A DNA stretch of 64,000 nucleotides from Sphingopyxis sp. LK2115. Its GTDB lineage: Bacteria > Pseudomonadota > Alphaproteobacteria > Sphingomonadales > Sphingomonadaceae. The notes beneath the pieces are model-generated. The model saw only the letters and a list, made by a program, of their open reading frames with translations, was not told where the DNA came from and searched no databases. The stretch is taken from contig NZ_JABWGQ010000040.1 in the NCBI RefSeq assembly GCF_014595975.1, forward strand, positions 1-64,000. The letters run 5' to 3'. Made by a program: the position numbers and the translations under genes. Shown here piece by piece: positions 20,665-29,664 of this stretch (position 1 is the stretch's first letter; every line of letters starts with the position of its first letter).

Positions 20665-21363
20665 ATGATCGACATTCGCAAGTTCGACACGCTGGGCCAC
20701 GCCGACCATGGCTGGCTTGACGCCCGCCATCATTTTTCCTTCGCGAACTATCACGATCCCGATCGCATGGGCTGGGGCGCGCTGCGCGTGTGGAACGACG
20801 ATCGGATTGCAGCGCAGTCGGGCTTTCCCCCGCACCCGCATCGCGACATGGAAATCATCACCTATGTCCGCACGGGCGCGATCAGCCATCGCGACTCCAT
20901 GGGCAACGTCGGCCGCACCGCCGCAGGCGATGTGCAGGTGATGAGCGCCGGCACCGGCGTCACGCACAGCGAGTTCAACCTGGAAGACGAGGAAACGACG
21001 CTGTTCCAGATCTGGATCATCCCCGACCAGGCGGGTGGCAACCCCGGCTGGGGCGCGCGGCAATTTCCCAAGGCGGATCGGTCGGGCCGATTCGTGACAT
21101 TGGCGAGCGGGATCGAAAGCGACGCCGACGCGCTGCCGATCCGCGCCAACGCCCGCGTCGCGGCGGCGACGGTGAACGCCGGGGAAAGCGTGTCCTATGA
21201 CCTCGAACCCGGACGCCACGCCTATCTGGTCGCCGCCAAGGGGCGCATCCGCGTCAACGGCCACGACGCCGATCCGCGCGACGGCATCGCACTGCGCGAC
21301 GTCGGCGCGATCGAGGTCGAGGCGATCGACGACGCCGAACTGGTCCTCGTCGACAGCCTGTAA
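20665..21363 (+). CDS. Pirin family protein (bicupin)
   Basis: A 232-residue pirin of the YhhW type, a metal-binding cupin; E. coli YhhW has quercetin 2,3-dioxygenase activity in vitro. The metal-site His/Glu pattern is visible in GFPPHPHRDMEIITYVRTGAISHRDSMGN and GTGVTHSEFN, and FQIWIIPD is characteristic. AAAGGAC precedes the ATG. It is transcribed away from the LysR gene and lies 110 bases upstream of the azoreductase; together they look like a small redox or aromatic-stress unit. Confidence 0.9.
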   Translation: MIDIRKFDTLGHADHGWLDARHHFSFANYHDPDRMGWGALRVWNDDRIAAQSGFPPHPHRDMEIITYVRTGAISHRDSMGNVGRTAAGDVQVMSAGTGVTHSEFNLEDEETTLFQIWIIPDQAGGNPGWGARQFPKADRSGRFVTLASGIESDADALPIRANARVAAATVNAGESVSYDLEPGRHAYLVAAKGRIRVNGHDADPRDGIALRDVGAIEVEAIDDAELVLVDSL

Positions 21364-21473
21364 TCACCCCCCCCCCGGCCGCCATCCTCCCCGGCGGCGG
21401 CCCGCCCGGTGCCGCGGGCTGCCCCGGTTCGCGGCACCCCCTTCTCCCCGCAAGCATCCCCAGGAGCAATCTG

Positions 21474-22070
21474 ATGTCCCATATTCTTCGTATCGACGCC
21501 AGCGCCCGCACCAGCGGATCGACCACGCGCCAGCTTACCGACCGACTCGTCGCCCGCCTCGTCGAACAGGGCTATGGCGCGGCGGTCACCACCCGCGACC
21601 TGGCGCTGACCCCGCCCGCGCTGCTCACCGAAAGCTGGGTCGGCGCCAGTTTCACCGACGAGAGCGAACGCAGCGACGCGCAGAAAGCGGCGCTCGCCAG
21701 CTCCGACGAGCTGATCGCCGAGCTGGAAGCGGCCGACACGATCGTCATCGGCGTACCCGTCTATAATTTCGCGATCCCCGCGTCGCTCAAGGCCTGGGTC
21801 GACCTGATCGCCCGCGCCCGTCGCACTTTCCGCTACACCGAAAACGGTCCCCAAGGGCTGCTGAAGGGAAAGAAGGCCTATCTCGTCGTCGCGTCGGGCG
21901 GCGTGCCCGTCGGAAGCAACCATGACTTTGCCACCGGATACCTGCGCCACGTCCTCGGCTTTGTCGGCATCACCGATGTCACGATCATCGCCGCCGACCA
22001 GCAAATGATGGACGCAGAGGCCATGGCGCGCGCGACATCGGCGATCGAGGCGCTGCAACAGGCGGCTTGA
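21474..22070 (+). CDS. azoR: FMN-dependent NADH-azoreductase / quinone reductase
   Basis: A 198-residue flavodoxin-fold enzyme that reduces quinones and azo compounds with NADH. Motifs: ILRIDASARTSGSTTRQLTDRL at the FMN phosphate site, IVIGVPVYNFAIPASLKAWVDLIARARRTFRY, and the SGGVPVGSNHDFATGYLRHVLGFVG segment typical of AzoR. CAGGAGCAAT precedes the ATG. Likely in the regulon of the nearby LysR protein. Confidence 0.93.
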   Translation: MSHILRIDASARTSGSTTRQLTDRLVARLVEQGYGAAVTTRDLALTPPALLTESWVGASFTDESERSDAQKAALASSDELIAELEAADTIVIGVPVYNFAIPASLKAWVDLIARARRTFRYTENGPQGLLKGKKAYLVVASGGVPVGSNHDFATGYLRHVLGFVGITDVTIIAADQQMMDAEAMARATSAIEALQQAA

Positions 22071-22085
22071 TCGGCGGCCTGCAAG

Positions 22086-22118
22086 AAAAAAGGGCGGTCC
22101 GTCGCGGCCGCCCCTTTT
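22086..22118. terminator. Bidirectional hairpin between azoR and the small membrane gene
   Basis: GGGCGG (22092-22097) pairs with CCGCCC (22108-22113), flanked by an A-run on the left and TTTT on the right, so it can stop transcripts from both converging genes. Confidence 0.75.
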
Positions 22119-22144
22119 CCTGTTCCGGGTTAAGCGCTCCGAAC

Positions 22145-22369
22145 CTATTTGATCTTGCCGCGATTGGCGTAGAGCAGTGCCGCGATCACCGCCGCCGAAC
22201 CGATTCCGATGCCCGCGGCCGCCGCGGTTTTCCAGCCGCGCCTGGACTTGCCCGCCTCCTTCTCGGCGGCTTCGGCCGCCTCGCGCTGTTGTTGCAACTC
22301 GCGCGCGGCGCGCAGCACTTCATTCTCCTGGGCTTCGTCGTCGGCGGGCCTCGGGCTTTGGTCGGTCAT
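22145..22369 (-). CDS. Small single-pass membrane protein, unknown function
   Basis: 74 residues: an acidic/Gln-rich predicted helical N-terminal half (DEAQENEVLRAARELQQQREAAEAAEKE), a basic SRRGWK junction and one C-terminal transmembrane segment (TAAAAGIGIGSAAVIAALLYA) ending NRGKIK. I do not recognise a family. It follows ald on the same strand by about 20 bases and may share its transcript. Confidence 0.7.
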   Translation of the reverse strand: MTDQSPRPADDEAQENEVLRAARELQQQREAAEAAEKEAGKSRRGWKTAAAAGIGIGSAAVIAALLYANRGKIK

Positions 22370-22390
22370 CTTGCTCTATGGTCCTTGTCG

Positions 22391-23506
22391 TCAGGCGAGT
22401 GCCTGTTCGACAGGCACATAATCGGTTCCGATCGCTTCGGCTACGGCTGCGAACGTCACCTTACCATTCCAAACGTTCAAACCCTGCGCAAGATGCACGT
22501 CGCGTTTCAACGCTTCCTTCCAGCCGAGATCGGCGATGCGCAGCGCGTGCGGCAGCGTGACGTTGTTCAGCGCATAGGTGCTCGTGCGCGCGACCGCGCC
22601 CGGCATGTTGGCAACCGCGTAATGGACGATGCCGTCGACCACATAGGTCGGATCGGCGTGCGTGGTCGGATGGCTGGTTTCAAAGCATCCGCCCTGGTCG
22701 ATCGCGACGTCGACGAGCACCGAGCCGGGCCGCATCGTGCCGAGCATCTCACGCGTCACAAGCTTGGGCGCTTCGGCGCCGGGGATCAGCACCGCGCCGA
22801 TCACCAGATCGGCCTCGGCGACGCATTCGGCGAGGTTCGCGCGGTTCGAGAAGCGCGTCTTGGCGCGCGCCTCGAAAAAGGTGCCGACGCGTTCGAGCAC
22901 TTCGGGATCGCGGTCGAGGATGGTGACGTCGGCGCCAAGCCCGGCCGCCATTTGCGCCGCGTTGAAGCCGACGACGCCGCCGCCGATCACGCACACCTTG
23001 CCCGGCGCGACGCCGGGGACGCCGCCGAGCAGCACCCCGCGACCGCCATGCGCCTTTTCGAGCGCGGTGGCGCCCGCCTGGATCGACATGCGCCCCGCGA
23101 CCTGGCTCATCGGTTTGAGGAGCGGCAACCCGCCGTGCGGGCTGGTGACGGTTTCATAGGCGATGCACACCGCGCCCGATTTCATCAGGTCGCGCGTCTG
23201 GTCGGGGTCGGGGGCGAGGTGGAGATAGGTATAGAGGATCTGCCCTTCGCGCAGCATCGCGCGCTCGCCTGGCTGCGGCTCCTTGACCTTCACCACCATG
23301 TCGCAGGCGGCAAAGATGTCCTCCGCGCTCTGAACGATCTCGGCGCCCGCCTCTTCATAAAAGCGATCATGCGCGCCGATGCCCTCGCCCGCGCCGGTCT
23401 GCACCAGCACGCGGTGGCCGTGGACGACGAGCTCGCGCGCGCTTTCGGGGGTCAGCCCGACGCGATATTCGTGATTCTTGATTTCCTTCGGGGTGCCGAT
23501 GATCAT
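22391..23506 (-). CDS. ald: Alanine dehydrogenase
   Basis: A 371-residue NAD-dependent L-alanine dehydrogenase converting alanine to pyruvate and ammonia. The N-terminus [23 protein letters not shown] is the family start, so the ATG at 23506 is chosen over one at 23695. The pyruvate-binding Lys is in [10 protein letters not shown], the active-site His in YTYLHLAPD, and the NAD fold in [28 protein letters not shown]. It is divergent from an Lrp/AsnC regulator, the usual AldR arrangement. Confidence 0.96.
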   Translation of the reverse strand: MIIGTPKEIKNHEYRVGLTPESARELVVHGHRVLVQTGAGEGIGAHDRFYEEAGAEIVQSAEDIFAACDMVVKVKEPQPGERAMLREGQILYTYLHLAPDPDQTRDLMKSGAVCIAYETVTSPHGGLPLLKPMSQVAGRMSIQAGATALEKAHGGRGVLLGGVPGVAPGKVCVIGGGVVGFNAAQMAAGLGADVTILDRDPEVLERVGTFFEARAKTRFSNRANLAECVAEADLVIGAVLIPGAEAPKLVTREMLGTMRPGSVLVDVAIDQGGCFETSHPTTHADPTYVVDGIVHYAVANMPGAVARTSTYALNNVTLPHALRIADLGWKEALKRDVHLAQGLNVWNGKVTFAAVAEAIGTDYVPVEQALA

Positions 23507-23593
23507 CTTCGCTCTCCACTGTCCTTGGCCATGGCGCGCCCGGTCGGTGCGCGGCGCCTTCCGAAAAGAATAGCAGCAAAGCCCCGCGAGGTG

Positions 23594-23631
23594 CTTGCAT
23601 ATGATCCTTTGATTCGACAGGTTCGTGCAAG
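23594..23631. promoter_or_regulatory. Possible Lrp/AldR binding region between ald and its regulator
   Basis: An inverted CTTGCA (23594-23599) and TGCAAG (23626-23631) flank an AT-richer stretch in the divergent promoter. AldR-type regulators bind such spaced half-sites, but the assignment is only positional. Confidence 0.3.
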
Positions 23632-23662
23632 TTTTATGCGCCAGTTCGGGATTTGCTGCACA

Positions 23663-24130
23663 ATGATTGATCGGATCGATGCAAAGCTGCTTCATCTACT
23701 CCAGCGCAGGGGACCAAAGCCTGCCGCCGAACTCGGCGAGATCGTCGGGCTGTCGCCGTCGGCTTGCCACCGCCGCATCCGCGCGCTCGAGGCGGCGGGG
23801 ATCATTACCGGCTATGCCGCGCGGCTGTCGCCCGAACGCATCGGGCTGGGGCTCGACGTCTTCGTCGACATCAGCCTGACCTCGCAGAGCGAGGAGGCGC
23901 TGACGGCGTTCGAGAGCGCGGTCAAAAGTTTCGACGAGATATTGGAATGCCAGCTCTTGTCAGGCGCCTCCGATTATCGGCTGCGCGTGGCGGCGCGCAG
24001 CGTTGCCGATTTCGACCGGCTGCATCGTCATTGCCTGTCACGTCTGCCCGGCGTGGCGGCGATGCACAGCGCCTTTGCGTTGCGCACGATCAAGGCGTTC
24101 GAGGGCTATCCGGTTTCCGCAGCGGGTTAA
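23663..24130 (+). CDS. Lrp/AsnC-family transcriptional regulator (AldR-like)
   Basis: A 155-residue regulator with an N-terminal helix-turn-helix ([48 protein letters not shown]) and a C-terminal RAM effector domain ([46 protein letters not shown]). The ATG at 23663 aligns with the family start; an ATG nine codons upstream is possible. Divergence from ald suggests alanine-responsive control of that gene. Confidence 0.92.
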   Translation: MIDRIDAKLLHLLQRRGPKPAAELGEIVGLSPSACHRRIRALEAAGIITGYAARLSPERIGLGLDVFVDISLTSQSEEALTAFESAVKSFDEILECQLLSGASDYRLRVAARSVADFDRLHRHCLSRLPGVAAMHSAFALRTIKAFEGYPVSAAG

Positions 24131-24230
24131 CGGTCGATTTACCAGTCTTGCCGCATATCCCGTTCACCAGTTTCGTGGGACGCAAACGGGCAAAGACCCG
24201 CGCGGCTTTGGATCGACCAGGGATGGGATC

Positions 24231-25583
24231 ATGGTGAAGGACAGTCCGATTCACAAACAGCAGATCGAACCGATTTTGATGTCGGAGCGCTTTCCCTATT
24301 ATGATCTCGACGGTCGGCTGGCCGCAGACGCGGCCGAAATCCATGCCATCGTCGGCGGCCGCGAGGAAGCCGTCGCGCGGGCCTATTGGGATGCGTTCAA
24401 CAGGCTGCCGAACATGGATCGCCGTGTCGAAGGCGAGCTTTACGACAGCTATGTCCACGGTAGCGCCCGTCACGCGTCGGTCAAATATGCCGACGCGGCC
24501 GGACAGGAAGCCGCGACGATCGCCTGTCAGAATACGCATATGGCGCGGCGCGTCAAAATGCCGCTGGCCTCGGTCATGTCGTGCATCGCCGAAAGCCATC
24601 GATTGACAATCGAATATGTCGTCGAGGCCTGTATCGGCGATGCCGAACGGCTGGCACGGCTGACGAGCGCCATCAACCGCCTCGCGCTGCTCGAGTTCGA
24701 CATCATGCAGCGATACGCCAGCAAGCTTGATCGCGCCGTGATTTCCAGCGAACGACAGACGCTCGCGCGCGACTTCGACCGCTCGATCGCCTCGCTGGTG
24801 CAGGATACGGAAGGTGTGCGCGAGCAGCTCGCCAAGCAGGCGGCTTCGGCCGACCATGCGGCCAAGGGCATGATCGCCAAGACGAGCGAGGTCGCCGCGG
24901 CATCCGAACAATCGGCGATGGCGATGCGCGAAGCGGCTTCGACCGCCGCGGGACTGATCCGCGCGATCGAGGATGCACGCAGCGAAGTCGAAGCCTCGGC
25001 CAGTGTCGCGACGCGCGCGTCGGAACAGGCGGGCGAAGCGGTTGCCATGTCCGAGGCGCTGTCGCACCATGCCGAATCGATCGAATCGATCCTGGGATTG
25101 ATCCGCGAGATTGCCGGGCAGACCAACCTGCTTGCGCTCAACGCCACCATCGAGGCGGCGCGCGCGGGCGAATCGGGTCGTGGCTTTGCCGTTGTCGCGC
25201 AGGAGGTCAAAAGCCTGGCCAACGAAACCGCGCGCGCGACCGACGATATCGCGGGCAAGATCACCGCGATCCAGCAGGCGACGCGCGGGTCGGTGAACGC
25301 GAATCAGTCGATCCAGCAGACGATCGTCGAAGTCCAACGATCGGCGCAACGCATCCGCGAGGCGATGGACGCGCAGGCGCAGACGGTGACGTCGATCACC
25401 GCCGCAGTCGACGAAACCGCGCTGGCCGCCGACAGCATGTCGTCGACGATCGCCAGCATCCGTAACGATTCGGGCATGGTCGCGAGCGAGATCAGCGTGC
25501 TGAGTCAGGAGTTCGCCAAGATGGGTGGACGGTTGCAACAGCTCGAACAGGCGGCGAGCGAGTTCAGCCGCCGGGTGGCGTAA
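24231..25583 (+). CDS. Soluble methyl-accepting chemotaxis protein with globin-like sensor
   Basis: A 450-residue cytoplasmic chemoreceptor: no transmembrane helix is visible. The C-terminal signalling domain has the hairpin tip [43 protein letters not shown] and long Ala/Glu/Ser coiled coils. The N-terminal ~180 residues ([17 protein letters not shown]...[19 protein letters not shown]) resemble a diverged protoglobin, with His in NTHMARRV as a candidate heme ligand, which would make it an oxygen or redox aerotaxis sensor. That heme role is inferred. An internal ATG at 24279 is an alternative start. No che genes are adjacent. A repeat hairpin follows. Confidence 0.88.
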   Translation: MVKDSPIHKQQIEPILMSERFPYYDLDGRLAADAAEIHAIVGGREEAVARAYWDAFNRLPNMDRRVEGELYDSYVHGSARHASVKYADAAGQEAATIACQNTHMARRVKMPLASVMSCIAESHRLTIEYVVEACIGDAERLARLTSAINRLALLEFDIMQRYASKLDRAVISSERQTLARDFDRSIASLVQDTEGVREQLAKQAASADHAAKGMIAKTSEVAAASEQSAMAMREAASTAAGLIRAIEDARSEVEASASVATRASEQAGEAVAMSEALSHHAESIESILGLIREIAGQTNLLALNATIEAARAGESGRGFAVVAQEVKSLANETARATDDIAGKITAIQQATRGSVNANQSIQQTIVEVQRSAQRIREAMDAQAQTVTSITAAVDETALAADSMSSTIASIRNDSGMVASEISVLSQEFAKMGGRLQQLEQAASEFSRRVA

Positions 25584-25597
25584 ACTCGCTTGTTTCA

Positions 25598-25627
25598 TCG
25601 TCATCCCGGCGAAGGTCGGGATGACGA
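25598..25627. repeat. Dispersed hairpin repeat after the chemoreceptor gene
   Basis: An 11-bp perfect stem (25598-25608 with 25617-25627, arms TCGTCATCCCG and CGGGATGACGA) with loop GCGAAGGT. It is the clearest single-hairpin member of the repeat family also seen inside glyS, and could double as a transcription stop. Confidence 0.8.
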
Positions 25628-25682
25628 GTTTTTGGGGATGCGCCCGCTTGGCAAGCCCGGTCCCGCTGCCTAAAGCCGCATC

Positions 25683-26375
25683 ATGCCAACCCATATCCTG
25701 ATCACCGGCGCAAGCCGCGGCATTGGCGCGGCGATCGCCAAGGCGCTGAGCGCCGACACAAGGAAGGTGGTCGCGCTGTCGAGCGCCGACGGCGACCTTT
25801 CCGACCCCGCGACCCCCGACCTTCTGTGGCAGGCGAGCCTCGACCGGCTGGACGGGCGTATCGACATAATCGTCAACAACGCCGGGGTGTTCGAGGCAAA
25901 CCCGATCGACGCCGACGACGCCGACTGGCTCGCGAGCTGGAACCGCACGATGCAGGTCAACCTCACCGCCGGCGCACAGCTTTGCCGCCGTGCGGTGCTG
26001 CACTGGCAGGCGCGCCGATCGGGCGGACGCATCGTCAATATCGCGAGCCGGGCGGCCTATCGCGGCGACAGCCCCGCGCACTGGCACTATGCCGCATCGA
26101 AAGCGGGAATGGTTGCGATGACCAAGACGATCGCGCGCGCCTATGCCAAGGACGGCATCCTTGCCTTTGCCATATGCCCCGGCTTCACCATGACCGGCAT
26201 GGCCGAAGAGTATCTGGAAAGCCGCGGCGGCGATAAACTGCTCGCCGACATTCCGCTGGGACGCGTCGCGGCGCCCGATGAAGTGGCCGAAGCGGCACGC
26301 TGGTGCGCGATGGAGGCGCCCGCGTCGATGACCGGCGCGGTGCTCGACATCAATGGCGCGAGCTATGTGCGCTGA
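25683..26375 (+). CDS. SDR-family oxidoreductase
   Basis: A 230-residue classical short-chain dehydrogenase: ITGASRGIGAAI cofactor loop, VNNAGVFEANP, catalytic Ser in NIASRAAYRG and YAASK, and PGFTMTGMAEEYLES. Substrate unknown; the length and AGAVLDINGASYVR ending are typical of FabG-like reductases. Its TGA is directly followed by the prmA ATG, so the two are probably co-translated. Confidence 0.88.
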   Translation: MPTHILITGASRGIGAAIAKALSADTRKVVALSSADGDLSDPATPDLLWQASLDRLDGRIDIIVNNAGVFEANPIDADDADWLASWNRTMQVNLTAGAQLCRRAVLHWQARRSGGRIVNIASRAAYRGDSPAHWHYAASKAGMVAMTKTIARAYAKDGILAFAICPGFTMTGMAEEYLESRGGDKLLADIPLGRVAAPDEVAEAARWCAMEAPASMTGAVLDINGASYVR

Positions 26376-27347
26376 ATGAACTGGATCGCTTCCCTCCCCT
26401 GCACCCGCGCCGAGGCCGAAGCGCTGTCGGGCGAGATACCGGCACTCGACGCACTGCCCCAGCCCCCGGTGGTGGTTACGCGCGAGGTCGACGAGGATTC
26501 GGGGCGGTGGCAGCTCGACGTCTATCTGGACAACAAGCCCGACGCGGCGCTGCTGGACCTTCTACGCTCGCTCGTTCCGAGCGCCAGGGACGATAGGCCG
26601 ATCGTCGAGCCATTGCCCGACGCGGATTGGGTCACGATATCGCAGCAGGGCCTCGAACCCGTCCGCGCGGGCCGTTTCTTTGTCCATAGCAGCAGCTTTG
26701 CCGACCGCATACCGCCTGGCACGACCCCCTTTCTGATCGACGCGAGCCAGGCGTTCGGCACCGGCGGGCACGATACGACGGCGGGCTGTCTTGCGATGCT
26801 GGACCGGCTTGCGCGGCGGGGCGGGAATCCGCGCAACATCGCCGACATCGGCACGGGCACCGGTCTGCTCGCCTTCGCAGCGGTGGCGCTCTGGCCGCGC
26901 GCGCGGGTGATCGCGTCGGACATCGACCCGGCGAGCATCCTTGTCACCCGCGAAAACGCCGCGATCAACGGCGTCCCGCTGGGTCGCGGCGGCGGGCGGC
27001 TTACGCTTGCGGTCGCGCCGGGCACCGACCATCCCGCGATCCGCCACCGCGCACCCTATGACCTGGTCATCGCGAACATCCTTGCCGGACCGCTGATAAC
27101 GCTCGCCCCCGACATCGCCGCGGCAACCGCGCCGGCTGGCCATGCGATCCTCGCGGGGCTGATCGCGCGGCAGATGGCACCGGTGCTCGCCGCCTATCGC
27201 GCACAGGGGTTCCGCCTCGCCGCGCGCGGCGGCAGCGCCGAATGGCCATGCCTGCTGCTCGTCAAGCGCCGCCGTTATGGCTGGCGCCGCAAGGAACGGG
27301 CGTTCCACCGGGCGAATCCGGCGGACGCCAGTTTCGGCAGCTGGTAA
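26376..27347 (+). CDS. prmA: Ribosomal protein L11 methyltransferase
   Basis: A 323-residue SAM-dependent enzyme that trimethylates ribosomal protein L11. The N-terminal substrate-recognition domain precedes the Rossmann domain with IDASQAFGTGGHDTTAGCLAMLD, the SAM motif IADIGTGTGLLAFAAVAL, SDIDPAS and the NILAGPL active-site motif. The start directly abuts the SDR stop codon. A basic C-terminal extension (KRRRYGWRRKERAFHRANP) follows the conserved core. Confidence 0.93.
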   Translation: MNWIASLPCTRAEAEALSGEIPALDALPQPPVVVTREVDEDSGRWQLDVYLDNKPDAALLDLLRSLVPSARDDRPIVEPLPDADWVTISQQGLEPVRAGRFFVHSSSFADRIPPGTTPFLIDASQAFGTGGHDTTAGCLAMLDRLARRGGNPRNIADIGTGTGLLAFAAVALWPRARVIASDIDPASILVTRENAAINGVPLGRGGGRLTLAVAPGTDHPAIRHRAPYDLVIANILAGPLITLAPDIAAATAPAGHAILAGLIARQMAPVLAAYRAQGFRLAARGGSAEWPCLLLVKRRRYGWRRKERAFHRANPADASFGSW

Positions 27348-27382
27348 AAACGTCGCTCTCCCTTCATGGGAAAGGGCATTGT

Positions 27383-28255
27383 TTACCCGCTTTTCGCGAG
27401 GGCATATTCCTGCGTCCCGCGCGTAATCACCCTGTCACCAGGCAGAATGTCGGCAATGGGGATCGGCGGCAACGCTGCGTTCGCGGCATAGAGCGGCGCG
27501 AAGTCGGTGTTTACCGTTATGTCGAGCAACTGTTCGAGGCTGTCGATCACAAAATAATTCTGCTGAAAATCGTCAATCCGGTAGTCGGTGCGCATGACAC
27601 GCGCGAGGTCGAATCCGATGCGGTTCGGGCTGTCCGATTCCAGCGCAAAAATGCTTTCGGCGTAGGAGGAAACGATGCCCGCGCCATAGATGCGCAAGGC
27701 CCCGGCTTCGCGGATCAGTCCGAACTCGACCGTATACCAGTAAAGCCGCGCCAGCTGTTTCAGCGCATCGAACTTCAGGCTGCGCAGGCCTCCTTCGCCA
27801 TAAGCCACCATATAGTCGGCGAACACCGGGTCGGCGAGCATCGGGACATGACCGAACACGTCATGAAAGACATCGGGTTCCTGAAGATAATCGAGCTGGT
27901 CGGGGGTCCGAATGAAATTGCCCGCGGGAAAGCGCCGGTTCGCCAAATGGTCGAAAAAAACGTCGTCGGGCACCAGTCCCGGCACAGCGACGACCTGCCA
28001 CCCGGTCGCCGCCATCAGCCGCGCGTTGAGCTCGCGGTAATCGGGAATCCCCGGCTTTTCGAGCTTGAGCACGTCGATGCCGCGCAGGAATGCCTCTGAA
28101 GCGCGTCCGGGCAGCATCGCCGACTGGCGCGCGAACAGCTTGTCCCACATCGCATGTTCGTCGGCGGTGAAGGCGTCCCAATTCTGCGGAATCGTCCAGT
28201 CGGCAGCGGCGCCCGGCGGCGGCGTTTCGTGAACATGGGTAAAACCATCTTTCAT
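27383..28255 (-). CDS. phhA: Phenylalanine-4-hydroxylase
   Basis: A 290-residue iron- and tetrahydropterin-dependent monooxygenase that turns phenylalanine into tyrosine. The iron site is in FHDVFGHVPML (His131, His136) with Glu in YWYTVEFGL; the substrate-binding stretch RTPDQLDYLQEPD precedes it. The ATG at 28255 is taken because upstream residues do not look like the family; MKDGFTHVHETPPPGAAADW fits. Co-directional with the PepSY gene, 40 bases away; no pterin-4a-carbinolamine dehydratase is visible nearby. Confidence 0.95.
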   Translation of the reverse strand: MKDGFTHVHETPPPGAAADWTIPQNWDAFTADEHAMWDKLFARQSAMLPGRASEAFLRGIDVLKLEKPGIPDYRELNARLMAATGWQVVAVPGLVPDDVFFDHLANRRFPAGNFIRTPDQLDYLQEPDVFHDVFGHVPMLADPVFADYMVAYGEGGLRSLKFDALKQLARLYWYTVEFGLIREAGALRIYGAGIVSSYAESIFALESDSPNRIGFDLARVMRTDYRIDDFQQNYFVIDSLEQLLDITVNTDFAPLYAANAALPPIPIADILPGDRVITRGTQEYALAKSG

Positions 28256-28295
28256 GAACCATGACCTATCATGAACTGGTTTCAAAAGAAACCAT

Positions 28296-29648
28296 TTATG
28301 CGCGAGCCACCCCCAGCCAGGCGGCGGCGCGCGGCAGGCGCGGAATGATGAGCCGATCGACAATCCATAGCAAGACCAGCGATGCGGCGAGCAGCGGCAA
28401 CAGCGCCGCGAGCAGCAGGGTGATCGCCGCCACGCCTTTGAGCCTGGCCGGATCGCGCGGCAGCGGCGGCGCGCCCAGCATGTCCTCCGGCTTGCGACGG
28501 CGCCACATCAGGAACCCCGATACCGCGACAATCATCAGCATCAGCGCGGTGAGCACCCCGATCAGCTGGCTGACGATCCCGAACAGCGCGCCCTCGTGCC
28601 AGGCGACGCCGATGCCGACGATGCGATCGATGACATGCTTGTCGGCAAAGCCGCTGCGCGACACCTCGATCCCGGTCACGACGTCATAGCTCACCTTGCG
28701 CACCAGCGGGCGGTTCTGCGTCTGGGTGGTCAGCGTCCAGGCGTTGCCATTGGGCGGCCCGAACATATTTGGCGCCCCCGGCGGCTGGATGATCACCGGC
28801 GCAGGCAGATTTTCGTTTCGCGCGCGCAACACGATGCGGTCGAGCGGGACGCGCGGCGTATCGTTCGCGACCGGCGCGGGCGTCGCCTTTGCCACCGCGC
28901 TGTGGTCATGCGCGGCGTGATGGCTGGCATGACCGCCGCTTTTCCAGTCCTGAGCGCCCTGCACCCAACCCATTTCGGCGCGCACTGCGCGAAAGCCCTG
29001 CGCCCAGACATCAGTCCACGGCAAGGCGGTGAGCAGCAGCACCAACGCCAGCCCCGACACCCAGAAACCGGTGACGGCGTGCAGGTCGCGCAGCGCCGTG
29101 CGACCGCCCAGCCGCAGCCGCGGCCACACGACCCCCGCCGGCCCGCGCCCGCGCGGCCACCACAGATACAGTCCGGTCAGGATCATCACGATCGCCCAGC
29201 TTGCCGTCAGTTCGACAATTATGCCGCCCGCGCGCCCAATCAACAGGCTGCCATGGATTTTCGCCAGCCACGCCGAAATGCGGTCGTCGGGATTGACCGA
29301 TCCGATCACTCGGCCCCGCGGCGCGACCGCGACATCGCGCATCGTGCCATTTGGCAGGCCGACACGGACGATCGCCGCATCGCCCGGCGCCTCTGGCACC
29401 CGGTAATAATGAAAGCTGGCGCCGGGAAAGGCGGCGAGCGCCGCCGTCACCTGCGCGTCGGCGTCGACTCGCTCGGCGACCGGCAGGCCGCGCCATTCAC
29501 GCTCCTGCCACCGGTCCAGCTCAGGCTTGAACAGATAGGCCGCGCCCGTCACCGACAGCATAAGGATAAAGGGGATGACGAACAGCCCGGCATAAAAATG
29601 CCAGCGCCAGATCGTGCGATAGAGCGGAATGCGGCAGATGTCAGCCAT
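28296..29648 (-). CDS. PepSY-associated inner-membrane protein
   Basis: A 450-residue membrane protein of the PepSY_TM (iron-regulated membrane protein) family found beside TonB receptors, probably handling or reducing the imported metal. It starts with TIWRWHFYAGLFVIPFILMLSVTGAAYLF, carries a periplasmic PepSY region, two central helices (ASWAIVMILTGLYLWWPRG and FWVSGLALVLLLTALPW) and two C-terminal helices (VLTALMLMIVAVSGFLMWRR and LLLAALLPLLAASLVLLWIV). The periplasmic loop contains a His-rich segment GGHASHHAAHDHSAVAK, a likely metal-binding patch. It follows the TonB receptor by 16 bases. Confidence 0.88.
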   Translation of the reverse strand: MADICRIPLYRTIWRWHFYAGLFVIPFILMLSVTGAAYLFKPELDRWQEREWRGLPVAERVDADAQVTAALAAFPGASFHYYRVPEAPGDAAIVRVGLPNGTMRDVAVAPRGRVIGSVNPDDRISAWLAKIHGSLLIGRAGGIIVELTASWAIVMILTGLYLWWPRGRGPAGVVWPRLRLGGRTALRDLHAVTGFWVSGLALVLLLTALPWTDVWAQGFRAVRAEMGWVQGAQDWKSGGHASHHAAHDHSAVAKATPAPVANDTPRVPLDRIVLRARNENLPAPVIIQPPGAPNMFGPPNGNAWTLTTQTQNRPLVRKVSYDVVTGIEVSRSGFADKHVIDRIVGIGVAWHEGALFGIVSQLIGVLTALMLMIVAVSGFLMWRRRKPEDMLGAPPLPRDPARLKGVAAITLLLAALLPLLAASLVLLWIVDRLIIPRLPRAAAWLGVARA

Positions 29649-29664
29649 CCCCTGTTCCTCCCCT

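Noticed and set aside
22067-23662. Plus-strand frame extending from azoR into the Lrp-type gene
   Set aside because: It runs antisense to ald; only the portion from 23663 is a real protein.
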